A stretch of 64,000 bases of DNA. Origin: Chamaecrista fasciculata (taxonomy: Eukaryota; Streptophyta; Magnoliopsida; Fabales; Fabaceae). Positions 23,020-33,254 of this stretch are shown here, in pieces; the stretch's first letter is position 1; every line of letters starts with the position of its first letter. The translations under genes and the position numbers were made by a program. The notes under the pieces are model-generated. The model saw nothing but the letters and a program-made list of their open reading frames with translations, did not search any database and was not told the DNA's origin. The stretch covers positions 118,044 to 182,043 of the forward strand of contig QANZ01030913.1 in NCBI GenBank assembly GCA_003254925.1. Direction: 5' to 3'.

Positions 23020-23575
23020 TTATATTTTGGTTAAAGGGTCAAATTGGTCCTAAATGTATGCCCTAATGTTTATTTTGGTCTATTATGTTTTAAAATATTC
23101 AAATGGGTTCTAAATGTTCGTAAAATGTTTCATTTTGGTCCCAACTATTGAATATGACTTGTTTCAAGTTCAAACATAACGAGCTTAGAGCTACGTATTA
23201 ATCTCGAAGAGTACTTTCTCTATTTAGTTGGGGCCGTTAGCATATGATGTCAAATCGTTCCTAAAAGTAGACCTTTCGTTTTATGGTCAAACAAGTAAAT
23301 TTGATTATATTTCTCTCGTTTCGAATTCGAATGCGACGAATTCAGAGCTACGAGTTCCTCTTAACAAGTACTTTGAAATTAAAATGAGAGACAAGAGAAA
23401 TATGACCAAATTCAATAGTTTGGGACCAAAATGAAACATTTTACCAATATTTATGACCAAAATGAATCATTTTGCCAACATTTAGGACCAATTTGAATAT
23501 TTTGAAACATAATGGATCAAAATGAACATTAGAGTATATATTTAGGACCAAAATGAACCTTTAACCTTATATTTT
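23020..23575. mobile_element. Mutator-like MITE, family member 3
   Basis: The element (23029-23566, 538 bp) starts ggttaaagggtcaaattggt and ends ...aaatgaacctttaacc. It is flanked by a perfect 9-base duplication, ttatatttt (23020-23028 and 23567-23575). The interior repeats the accaaaatgaa theme and the gacgaattcagagctacgag phrase shared with member 1. It has no coding capacity. Confidence 0.85.
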
Positions 23576-24990
23576 TTAAAAAGTTAGATTTGACTTAAGT
23601 CTGATCTGACTGGACGTGTTTTTTATTTGAACTTATTTTTTTGAAAATTCTTAACTTTTTTTTTCTAAATCTTCATCTAATTTAAAATCCTGAGCAAGGC
23701 TCATATATTTTCAAGTTTTTTTTAAAAAAATTAGCCTATCTTTTCAACTTTTACTTTTAGACTCATATATTTACATTTTATCAAAGTTTTAAAAATCGGA
23801 TTGGACATTCAACCGACTGAGGTAAAGGGTTCAAGGTTCAATGGTTCAGCTGGTGGCAAATAAACTAATTAAAAATAATAAAAAAAAGCTTAGAAACGAT
23901 AAAATTCTAATTCTAATAGTATAAATATAGTCAATTTTCATAATATTCATCAATATAATGTCATTAAGTGACATTTTATGATCACTTTCACTATCAAATT
24001 TTGGTTCATAATTAACATTCTCTAACATTTTACCCATAATTATAAAAAAAGACAAAAAAAATTAAAAAAATCGCATTAGAACGGTTCAGTCCGGTTTCGC
24101 TGATTTTTGACCGGTTTGTCCGATTCTCTGTTTGGCCGATTCTTGTGGTGACTTGGATCGGCCTGGTGCTCCGTTCACGATCCAATCGGTTGAACTGGCC
24201 GGTTCAATTTTGATATCCATGCTTTTTATCATGATAGGTTATTTTGGTAGAGTGAGTTTGGAGGCTCATACTTAGGTCCGAGTCACTTTTTATAAGTTTG
24301 AAAAAGTAAAAATTTATTTTTGACACTAAAATTGATTAACTTTTTTCTGTTAAGAGTTTGTTTGTTGTGTTAATTTGATCTTATCTTGATAATCAATCCC
24401 ATATGAATTATAATGTAGAAAAATAATTATCATGATAACTATATTGTAAAACATTGATAATTCGACTTTATGTTTAATCAAGTCTCTGAATTTTTACAAT
24501 CGCCAACGATTTGTTCTCTGAGTGAAATTTAAGGAAAAAAAATAAATTTAGTATAAATTCAGGGATCAAAAAGTACTAATTTAATACAAATTCAAGAACT
24601 AAAAAATACAAAGTTCAAATTCAAAGACTAAAAAAACATCACTGAGGACCAAATGTTGTCAATTGAAATATTTTTGCGACTAAATGATATATTTTGATTA
24701 TTTAAAAACTTATTCATTGACTTTATATAAATTTAGAAATCAAATAATAAATTTTCTCAATCTTTACATATCTCAATAAAATAAAATATTATTATAGCGA
24801 ATCATAAAACATTTAGCTGGATCTCGTTAAGACAATTAATAAGGTCCAATTATATATATTAGAAGAAAAAGGAAGAAGGCCCAAATTTTAAACCAATTTC
24901 GACATATATATATCCTCTTGGGTGGCGTTAATTGTTTGGAAGCCTTGTAGGCAGCCGCCCAGCCCACGTTCTTAAAACAATTGAGGTAAA
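23576..24990. other. Intergenic, with a possible degenerate MITE
   Basis: At about 23780-24225 both ends carry cggttcaa/accggtt-type motifs in opposite orientation (aaaaatcggattgg on the left, ccaatcggttgaac on the right), as in hAT- or Mutator-like MITEs. Ends and target duplication are not resolved. No gene. Confidence 0.4.
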
Positions 24991-25009
24991 AATATTAGTT
25001 TTATCGTCA

Positions 25010-25815
25010 AACTTTATATTAACTATTAATTTTGTCTCTAATGTTTTAAATTTTAGTAAATTTTATTATTTTACTAACTTCTTTCAATAAGATAGATTAC
25101 ATTATGTTTTTTCAATCTGAATTAAGATTTGGACCATGGATCCTCTACCGTAATTTTATTTTACCGTCTCTACTATCGAAAATCTGAACCGTTTTATCAA
25201 ATTTAATGACTCATAATGTGTCACGTGCTCCATATAATTTTATGACCTTTCCATCCTATCTTTTCTTCTTCTTCTTCCAAAGTAGCATGCTCTTTCTTCA
25301 AATCATTCTCCTTTCCCATTCATCGTGGTCATTCACCTATGCCGCAATTCACCCCATCATTGTTATTGCCATTGTCGTTCATCATCTTCTTTGTCGTCGT
25401 TCATGACCATCGTCGTTGTTGCCTTTACCGTTCATCGTCGTCGTTTTATTGATGTTTCTATTCATTATAGCCATTCCTCGTCATCGTCATAGTTCATAAC
25501 CATCGCTGTGAATGACAATGATGGTGTACGACAATGATGAATGAGGACAATAAATGTCAGTGATGAACGATAAGTCTTGCGAGAAGAAAGAAAACAATGC
25601 GATGAAAAGAATGGGTGTGAAAGGGAGAAAATTGATATGGTATATGTGGTGGAATATGAATTATTGGATTTAATGAATCATGAGATCTTCTGAATGATAG
25701 AGACAATGGGAAAAAATTACGACATGATTTAAAATTTGAATTTCTTTTTCTATCAAATAAAAAAAATTAGAGATGAAATTGACAAATAATATAAAATGAA
25801 AGCAGGCATATAAAT
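25010..25815. repeat. Degenerate inverted-repeat region with trinucleotide runs
   Basis: Part of the left side (ccgtaattttattttaccgt at about 25147) is loosely inverted on the right (about 25700-25735). Between them lie ttc- and cgt-rich runs (25262-25277, 25370-25445) and their loose inverted counterpart of atga/gaca motifs. This suggests an old foldback element. No protein is credible. Confidence 0.4.
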
Positions 25816-27170
25816 GAATATGCTAATTCAAATTCCAAGAAAAAAAGGGTCATAATTGACCCGAAAAATTTCTGAGTGAGTTGCTTTTCGATCCACTAGA
25901 GTCATCCGAACCGGGTTGACCCAAATTAAGTTATACTTCAATGTCTTCTTGAGTTTAGAAAATCACCTTGTTTACCAACTTGGAGCACGCTAACAGTAAC
26001 ACCTACCAGGACCTTTAATTAATGTACTAAATAATTCAGTGTGAGCCATCTTACATCTCACAACAAATTAGCATCATACATACAACTTACAATTCTCCTC
26101 CTCCAAGGTCGTCATGCATGTTTTAATTTGAAATATAATTAAATCAGTAGATGAAATTAATTTTACCAAATATTTTCTATTTTCTTTTTTGAAAAGGGGA
26201 CGAAGCCCCAGATTCAGAATTTCTTATGTCAGTCCATGCTTCTTACACATCGCACTATATCTTCAAGACAATGAACAATAAAGAAAAGCACAAAAACAAG
26301 GGAAGTAAAAGGTCGATGAATATCGAAGAATTGAATGAAATAGAGAGAGTCGTTTACTATCTTATGCATTTTATAAGATTAAATCAAGTATTGAAATAAT
26401 CTAATCATATAATTGATTTAGAATGTGAATCATATTCACGATTCACCTCTTAATGAGCATCCTTTCCCACCTATTAGCTAAGGCTGAAAACAGAAGGAAG
26501 GTCCAAAGAATCAACCACTTTCTTTATGTTGATTACTATTTGATCTCGTTTAAAGACTAGAGACAAGTCAGAAATAAAATAAACTCCATGCTCAGAAAGT
26601 TTGGAATTCACTCGAGCCTACATATTAACCGCTCAAAATCCATATTCATACTCAACTCCAATACTAGATCCAAAGATGCCAAAGAGCTAGTGCTTTGGGA
26701 TGTCCACTAGTAGACTTGGTTTTCATCATCTGTCTCAAGAATAACCTGGGACTTCATCTAAATCAAACTAAGTAGGGGTTTTTTTTTTTCTTCTGGCAAT
26801 AAATGTTCTTCACGTTCATAAATGCCTGTAAGGGCTAACATGAAAAAAGCCACTTCTGATCATTTGAGTAACTTAACATAAGCACTACTACATCCACAAG
26901 ATACCGCGGAATTATACAAGTACAGACCAGCAAGTCAGGATTCAATAATCCCTGACTACAACTTACAGGCCAGAAATACTGGCTGGTTAAATTTTTCACC
27001 ATGGATGTAAAGCTGCATAATCAAGAAATCCACAGATCAGCAAGTCAGGAGGTAATAATGGATATAAACATAAAACTCCAACAAAAGAAAACCAAGTTCG
27101 AGAAATGTTGGAGTTGCTACCTGAAAATAAGAGAAACAACTAAACACAGAAAAAATGTTAGTAAATAAAA
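25816..27170. other. Anonymous intergenic DNA
   Basis: No open frame, RNA gene or transposon end is recognisable. The phrase gatcagcaagtcagga recurs at about 26925 and 27030. On the minus strand there are exon-like splice motifs around 27005-27120, but no coding frame runs through them. Confidence 0.4.
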
Positions 27171-27177
27171 TGCGTGG

Positions 27178-27375
27178 TCCTGGGCTGAGGCACGGATATC
27201 TCGCTTTCTATAAGGTAATTTCACGCCTCCCACGGGTCGATTTAGTCATATCACCCGGTGCATTGGGTACACTGACGCGTTACCTCCAGGATACAACAGC
27301 CCAGTACTCGCCTGTTTGATCTATCACCTCTGCACAAAGGTGATAGATAGGACTCTGTCCCCCACACCATTTCTC
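27178..27375. other. GC-rich segment with a strong hairpin, unidentified
   Basis: About 200 bases of clearly higher GC than the flanks, with a perfect 11-bp hairpin (atctatcacct / aggtgatagat, 27319-27348, loop ctgcacaa). No open frame crosses it. It could be part of a structured noncoding RNA or an old LTR leader. I cannot assign it. Confidence 0.4.
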
Positions 27376-27760
27376 CATCCAAGTATACAAAACATATGTA
27401 TGTGTCATAACTTATTTTTCTTACATCATGAACATCACTCTACTGCCTTTTCCCTTTATGCCACACACACATCTCACCACCCCATATCATGAACTTTGCT
27501 CATATCTATATATATAGATATAATATATATTAAGTTGTCTTTTTTATTGCCTTTCTTAATCCCAACGGCTCCATATATATATAAATGTATGAAATTCCAA
27601 CGTTTACACATATATTATAATTGCTTTTCATTATGCATTCAATTGCTTTTAATCACCATAAAAAAAAACCAACGGTTACAAAAAAAAAAAAACCAATACA
27701 CTCATACAAATACCAACGTTGTGTTTTGCCTTAATTACATGTTTTAATTTTAATTATTAT
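27376..27760. other. AT-rich DNA, nothing recognised
   Basis: Low-complexity A/T sequence with short TA runs near 27508-27530 and 27573-27585. The 83-residue frame here has no family resemblance. Confidence 0.45.
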
Positions 27761-27865
27761 TATTTTATAATAATATCCAACAATAAACACATACTATCAT
27801 TGATATCGGTAAGGCAATGACAAAAATAAATAGAATAACATCCAACAAAACGTGAAACACTAATG

Positions 27866-27978
27866 GTACCTGGATAAATTCTTTTCTTAACCGACAAAAA
27901 GGTGTTCCACAATACTCTCTCTTCATCTGTTTCAAAGGAAGCCTCGTCCCAAGTTTCATGCAGTGAGAGATATGCCAT
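27866..27978 (-). CDS. Possible isolated exon, unknown protein
   Basis: On the minus strand, MAYLSLHETWDEASFETDEE followed by RVLWNTFLSVKKRIYP ends at CCAG|GTACC, a plausible splice donor near 27870. Composition is that of a real soluble protein rather than random AT-rich translation. No continuing exon could be identified up- or downstream, and I do not recognise the family. It may be a relic exon or chance. Confidence 0.3.
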
Positions 27979-29460
27979 AGTTACTAGAAGATATAGAATT
28001 GAAAAATAATATCCCCTTCATTACTTGGCATTCACATATAAGATTCATAGTTGAGTCCATAAGTAAGTGAAAACTTATTTGAAACTATTTTTTCAAATTA
28101 CTTTTAATCAGACACTAAAGTTTGTCATACAAAACCGAAGAATGAGATCACTCTGCTGCAAGCAAAGTAAGGTTAACAACACATCCATTAATTACTTATT
28201 CCTTGTTAATAATCAATGCTAATCAATAGTCGACCCTTATAACTACTTACAATTCCTTGGAAATAGGTTATCCATCAATCCGCTAAAAATTAGGGATATC
28301 CACTCACAACAGGATCTTAATATCACAAGTATATGTTAGATTTATTGAAAGAAACTGGAAAGTTGGGAGTACGGCAATTGCAACACCTATTGAATCGAAC
28401 CACATACTTTGTGAAACTGCCGTAGATACATGGTAGGTAAGGGATCCTATCGAAGACTTGTGGGAAGGCTGGTTTATTTGTCCCACAAAAAGGCCAGATA
28501 TAACTTGTGTCACAAGAAAAGCATGACACATACATGATGTAGTGAGGCAACAACAAGAAAAAAAAATCGACAAAATCCTTCAATGGCATGTTTAAGCTAG
28601 ACACACAAGAAAAGCTAAAGCTCTGTATAGACTCACCATCAACCTTTCTGTATACCGAGTCCAGTGGTACAGAGTATCTACGAGAAAATATTCAATTTCT
28701 AAAAATTTTATAAAGTAGGATAGCAATAATTGCGGAAAAAAAAGAAGAAGAAAGAAAGAACTGTTAGTCATGCTATTTTCTATTAAATAGAATTGTTGGA
28801 AATTTATACATTGCATAAGAAAGATATGTTAGTGTTCATATGGCTTGTTATTAGGCTAGCTTAATAAAAATGAGTATCGAGATTTTACAGGCACACATAA
28901 AGATAATATTTCAATTATGCATATAAAACAGAGACTAAAAAAGTGCAGAAATTTACTTATTGAATTTTGAAATCCTATATAGGCAGTAAAATGTAAGTAG
29001 TTCTACAGCATGCAGATATAGCACATGGAAAGACCTAATGTTGGTGATTTGAATCTATTAGCAGCTTGTTCAAGTCTTATTCTAAATTTTAAATCTCTTA
29101 TTTATCCTTTCATCCTTTGTTATTGTAGAAAACCTAGAGTACTGATCGCCAAATTTCTTGAATTAATACAAAGGGTTACAACTTGTTAAGGGACCACAGC
29201 AACAGGTTTGCCCCTAGAATCCCTTTATAATAAGGTAGTTAGCACAATTTATCTGCTTCGAGAATAGAAAAATTTAAATTTAAAACAGTTAAAAATTCAA
29301 GACTCCTAATAAATGGATAAGAGAAGACTCCTAGCAAATAAACTAAGGAATTACAACCAAACTCAAATATATCTTTCTCAGATAGAACAACCTATTAAAT
29401 AATTTGAATAACAACACTCCACCTCAAGAAAGTACTTTGATCATTCCAAGCTTAATTAAA
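27979..29460. other. Intergenic, no gene supported
   Basis: Several short frames on the minus strand (28304-28816) have no recognisable domain, and their Phe/Leu/Cys richness fits chance translation of AT-rich DNA. No transposon ends are evident. Confidence 0.4.
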
Positions 29461-29464
29461 TTTC

Positions 29465-29653
29465 TCAGTTACACAAGTCTGATTCTGGGCAAAGCTTTAG
29501 TTGGTTGGTTGGTGCATGACTTAAGCAAATAACTCCTGCCTCCAACTTATCCTTGATCAAATGGCAGTCTATTTCTACATGTTTGGTTCTCTCATGTTGT
29601 ACACTGTACAGGATGCTCAGCAATGCTGATAGCAGCCAAGTTATCACAGTCAA
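29465..29653 (-). pseudogene. Ty1-copia RNase H C-terminal fragment
   Basis: The minus-strand translation contains HERTKHVEIDCHLIKDKLE, the highly conserved end of copia RNase H that follows the DNxxAI motif. The motif before it is scrambled and nothing further upstream is intact. This may belong to the same minus-strand copia as the fragment at 30830-32190. Confidence 0.8.
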
Positions 29654-29769
29654 AATTAAATTTTAATACTTCAAAAAATATGGTAGATTGCATGATGACC
29701 AAAAAGAAAATGATAGTTTCTTAAGTTAAATATAATCATATATAAGAGCAAAAGTATCAATGTTAAATA

Positions 29770-29945
29770 TATAAGTAGTGTGGTTAGGTTAATTGTATGT
29801 CCAAATATTTAACTCAAACAAACCATTCAATTTTGTTGCATTTTTTAATAAAATCAAACCATTCATTGTTCAGTTTAGTTTGATTTTGCTAACTAAAGTT
29901 TGGTTTGGTTTTCTTAAATCGGTTTTGAACACACCTAAACAAAAT
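29770..29945. repeat. Partial hAT-like MITE end
   Basis: Ends with aatcggttttgaacacaccta, similar to the terminus of the complete hAT-like MITE at 10023, and contains the same gtttggtttggtt subterminal repeats. A matching left terminus was not found. Confidence 0.4.
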
Positions 29946-30069
29946 AGCACAGTAGTAACCGATGTGGCTTTAGTCATCACAAAAATTATTGGTAGAAGAC
30001 ATGAGTCTGGGAATCTATATATTCTGAAATACATTTGTAACAAGTCGGGGCATGATTAAAATCAATTCT

Positions 30070-30345
30070 CCAACATGAGGGGGTTGTCAGAAGATAACGT
30101 GTTATCATTATTAGGATTATTCTATTAAAGTTTGATTGGGATTTATGTTTATTTTAGATTTATATTAGGATTAAGATTTTATAGTCAATTTAGATACCTT
30201 TTTTTGGATAAGTTAGTTATATTAGTTTTTGGAAACAGATAGTAGGTTATACTTTTTACAATATATATATGCATGTTCACATCATCAATAAATATAGCAG
30301 AGGAGTGAAGAGCTATTTTGGAATCTTATTTTACAAAACTATAAT
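30070..30345 (+). repeat. Possible solo LTR with polypurine tract
   Basis: A purine tract (catgaggggg, about 30075-30084) is followed by tgtcag..., then an AT-rich 250-base stretch with TATA-like tatatatatgcatg, ending near ttattttaca. This fits a copia 3' end plus LTR. No partner LTR was found, so the call is tentative. Confidence 0.35.
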
Positions 30346-30628
30346 ACAGAACAAAAGAAAGTAAAAGCATTATCAGTCACATTAACTCATAGCAAATATC
30401 CTAGGTTGATAGAGAAGAATTATGAATAAATAGAAGGCATATTATAGTACCACTAATCTCCGGTGGGTACCAAAACATTGCACTTCACCATTGTCCAATC
30501 TTTGTTTTTCAGGTAATTACAACACCAAACCTTTGAGCTACAATAACCAGCAGACCAAATCAACTAAGAATAACGAAGGGAATAAAAGTTACGCAAACAG
30601 ATGAAACTGTTAGACTGATAGAATATCT

Positions 30629-31010
30629 GTAATTATTTGTCATATAATTAGGATTAAGTTTAGGGATTGTGATTAGTGCAAGTCCTTTGTTTTTTCCTTA
30701 AAGCAATAGGAAGATGAGAATCATCAGAATCATCTAATTGAGAAGAAGAAGGATTAGTTACCTCAACATCTTGGGGCTCCGAAGACGATGATCGGACTAG
30801 CTCACTTGTAGGAGCTGGTGTAATTATTTGTCATATAATTAGGATTAAGTTTAGGGATTGTGATTAGTGCAAGTCCTTTGTTTTTTCCTTAAAGCAATAG
30901 GAAGATGAGAATCATCAGAATCATCTAATTGAGAAGAAGAAGGATTAGTTACCTCAACATCTTGGGGCTCCGAAGACGATGATCGGACTGGCTCACTTGT
31001 AGGAGCTGGT
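30629..31010. repeat. 191-bp tandem duplication
   Basis: Two head-to-tail copies (30629-30819 and 30820-31010) are almost identical; one visible difference is cggactagctc versus cggactggctc. It duplicates the end of the minus-strand copia pol fragment and its flank. Near identity implies a recent event or an assembly duplication. Confidence 0.9.
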
Positions 31011-32190
31011 GTTTTTCTCCGAGAGTAAAACTTTAAAGGATGAATAGTATCCAAAGTCTGGTTGGCTTGCAAATTGGGATCATGGGCAGGGATGATTTGA
31101 GGAGGATCTTGGTCAGGGATGATTTGAGGAGGATCTTGGTCAGGTTGTTGGGACTGTACAGGCAAGTGAGGATCTTGGTCAGGTTGTTGGGACTGTACAG
31201 GCAAGTCCACTATTTGAGGACACAGAACAAGTAACTCGGGAAATAGGCTATGTTCGGAGATGTTTGGCTCCTTTTGAGAAGAATCCTGGCTGAAATAAGG
31301 GGTAAGTTCAGCAATGGTGACATCAGCAGACACATAATATTTCCTAGTTGGAAGATGATAACATTTATAACCTTTCTGAGTGAATGAGTAACCAAGAAAG
31401 ACACACTTTAGAGCCCGAGGATCAAGCTTACTTCTTTGAAGGAGGTTAACATGAACAAAGGCAACACAACCAAAGACTCTAGCTACAAGATTATTTGAGG
31501 CATTGAAGTTTGGAAAAGATTCAGTGAGAACTTGCATAGGACTCTTACGATCAAGAACTTGGGTTGGAAGTCTATTAATCAAGTGAGTTGCTATTAAAAC
31601 AGCTTCCCCCCAAAACTTTTGTGGAACATGGTTTTGAATCAAAAGAGCTCGTGTGCTTGAAATAAGATGACTATTTTTCTGTTCAACAACTCCATTTTGT
31701 TGCGGTGTATAGACACAAGAAGATTCATGGATTATACCTTGTTGCTGAAAAAATGACGAAAGAGATTGATTGAAAAAATCTTTCGCATTATTAGAACGAA
31801 ACCGTTGTATCTTTACCCCCGAACTGGGTGTGAACCATGTTGTAAAATTTAGGAAAAATAGAACTAACTTCAGACTTTTGTTTGAGCAAATAAAACCAAG
31901 TCACACGAGTATAGTCATCGATAAAAGAGACAAACCAACGAGCTCCAGAAATATTAGAAACAGTAGATGACACCCATATATCACTATGAATCAAAGTGAA
32001 AGGAACAGAAATTCTACTATTACTAATAGGGAAAGAAATACGTTTATGTTTAGCAAATCACAAACTTCACAATGAAAATCTTCAATAGCTAACCCTCCAA
32101 ACAAATCAGGAAACATAACTTTTAAAGTGTGAAAAGATGAATGTCCAAGACGGAGATGATAAAGTTTAAGGAAGCTTCCCCCCATGAAAA
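30830..32190 (-). pseudogene. Ty1-copia pol fragment (pre-integrase and integrase)
   Basis: Reading from 32185 downward: a GAG-pre-integrase part (YHLRLGHSSFHTL), then the integrase core (HSDIWVSS..., SFIDDYTRVTWFYLL) at 31994-31791, then a frame break, and the integrase C-terminal part with FWGEAVLIATHLINRLPT and GCVAFVHV at 31642-30851. The tail has an imperfect PDQDPPQIIP repeat. The protein ends near RKKQRTCTNHNP; reverse transcriptase is absent. Several frame changes separate the blocks, so the copy is inactive. Its 5' edge abuts a plus-strand polypurine tract and LTR, showing rearrangement. Confidence 0.85.
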
Positions 32191-32191
32191 T

Positions 32192-32440
32192 CTCACTCAG
32201 CTTGAGGGGGAGTGTTGAGAAATCTAGGATTATCTAGAATTATTTTATTTCCTATTTTATAATTATCTTTTAAGATTAGAAATATCTTAGTAGAATTTGA
32301 TTTATATCTTATCAAATATTAATTAGATATTAGATGAGATATCTTAATAGATATTAGGAAGTTTTTCTCTTATTTAAGCATTGTAAACCTTTTCTCTTTT
32401 GATGAAATATTATTACGAATATTATTCTCCAAAAATCAGA
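32192..32440 (+). repeat. Polypurine tract and LTR of a copia element
   Basis: cagcttgagggggagtg, the classic end of copia pol plus polypurine tract, lies at about 32197-32213. The LTR starts tgttgagaaatctagg at 32214 and runs about 225 bases, with a TATA-like cttatttaag before 32380. The upstream sequence is minus-strand pol of another piece, so this 3' end is joined in opposite orientation. Confidence 0.7.
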
Positions 32441-32758
32441 CTTGGTTAGGGTTTAGTTGGTCCTTTTTTCAAAGTCTTCATTTTTTGTCACCGTCGGCAG
32501 GGATGGAGGTAGAAGCATCCGACCGGCGGTTCCCCGGAGTCCGGCAGCAAACTGAGATGCGCGTGAGGCTCACGCGCCGCGCAAACATTTTCGCGCTTTC
32601 CCAGGCGCAGGCGCGGGAGACATCGTCTTGTTCGCCGGTTGTTTGCGCCGCCGTCGCCGACCTATTTCGGCGACCCCCAACTGTCATCTTGAGGTTTTGG
32701 TGGCTGTTACTAATCACAATCCCAAAACTTAATCCTAATTATATGACAAATAATTAGA
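32441..32758 (+). other. GC-rich leader-like segment with inverted end
   Basis: A GC-rich stretch (32495-32690, many cg-rich triplets) follows the LTR as a retrotransposon leader would. The short frames on both strands have no family match. The last 45 bases (32714-32758, actaatcacaatccc...) are the inverted copy of 30629-30675, so the block 30629-32758 is bounded by inverted repeats. Confidence 0.5.
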
Positions 32759-33033
32759 AACAATTTTATCTAGCTTAAAGAGAAGAAGAAGTAAACATAA
32801 GAATTGAAATAAAATAATAAAAGAAATTCCAGAAGAGAAATTGAAAAGAAGGCAAAATACATTAGCACAAGAGGAGAAATTCCACAGACTAAAAATGAGG
32901 TAAAAAAAATATATCAGATTATACAGATGAATGTGAATAATACTTGGTTCCTTGCTTCAATAACATCTTGAGATGGCATCTCTTCAGTTCCAATCTCAAT
33001 GACAAATGCTCTTGAATGATCATCACCTATAAC

Positions 33034-33250
33034 AAATAAACAAATAAATAAGACAATTTATACAACCTAACTAACAAGGAAATTCTTTATAAGGATCATT
33101 AACAGTTAGTCCGGTAATATCTTTTTTTGAAAAGAATTTGACTATCTATTCATAAACAAATAAATAAGACAATTTATACAACCGAACTATCTATTCATAA
33201 TATATTCATAATACAACGGTTAGTCCGGTAATATATGAGTGTCGTTAATT
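33034..33250. repeat. Short direct repeats before the copia pol fragment
   Basis: aaacaaataaataagacaatttatacaacc occurs at about 33034 and 33148 (shown here as two half-phrases aaacaaataaataag and acaatttatacaacc), and gttagtccggtaatat at about 33106 and 33219. The arrangement is a duplicated block of about 114 bases. Confidence 0.6.
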
Positions 33251-33254
33251 TATC

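Noticed and set aside
18248-23575. A CRISPR-like array of repeated motifs
   Set aside because: The repeated phrases are irregularly spaced transposon arms in a plant genome; there are no equal repeats with unique spacers.
28304-28816. Minus-strand Phe/Leu/Cys-rich frames resembling membrane proteins
   Set aside because: Hydrophobicity follows from T-rich DNA; frames overlap each other and have no conserved motif.
31040-31234. Plus-strand frame with repeated RILVRDDLRR-type units
   Set aside because: It is the reverse reading of the PDQDPPQIIP repeat in the minus-strand copia fragment.
32478-32757. Frames of 79 and 90 residues on opposite strands
   Set aside because: GC-rich leader-like DNA after an LTR; neither translation has domain features and no splice or start context favours one.
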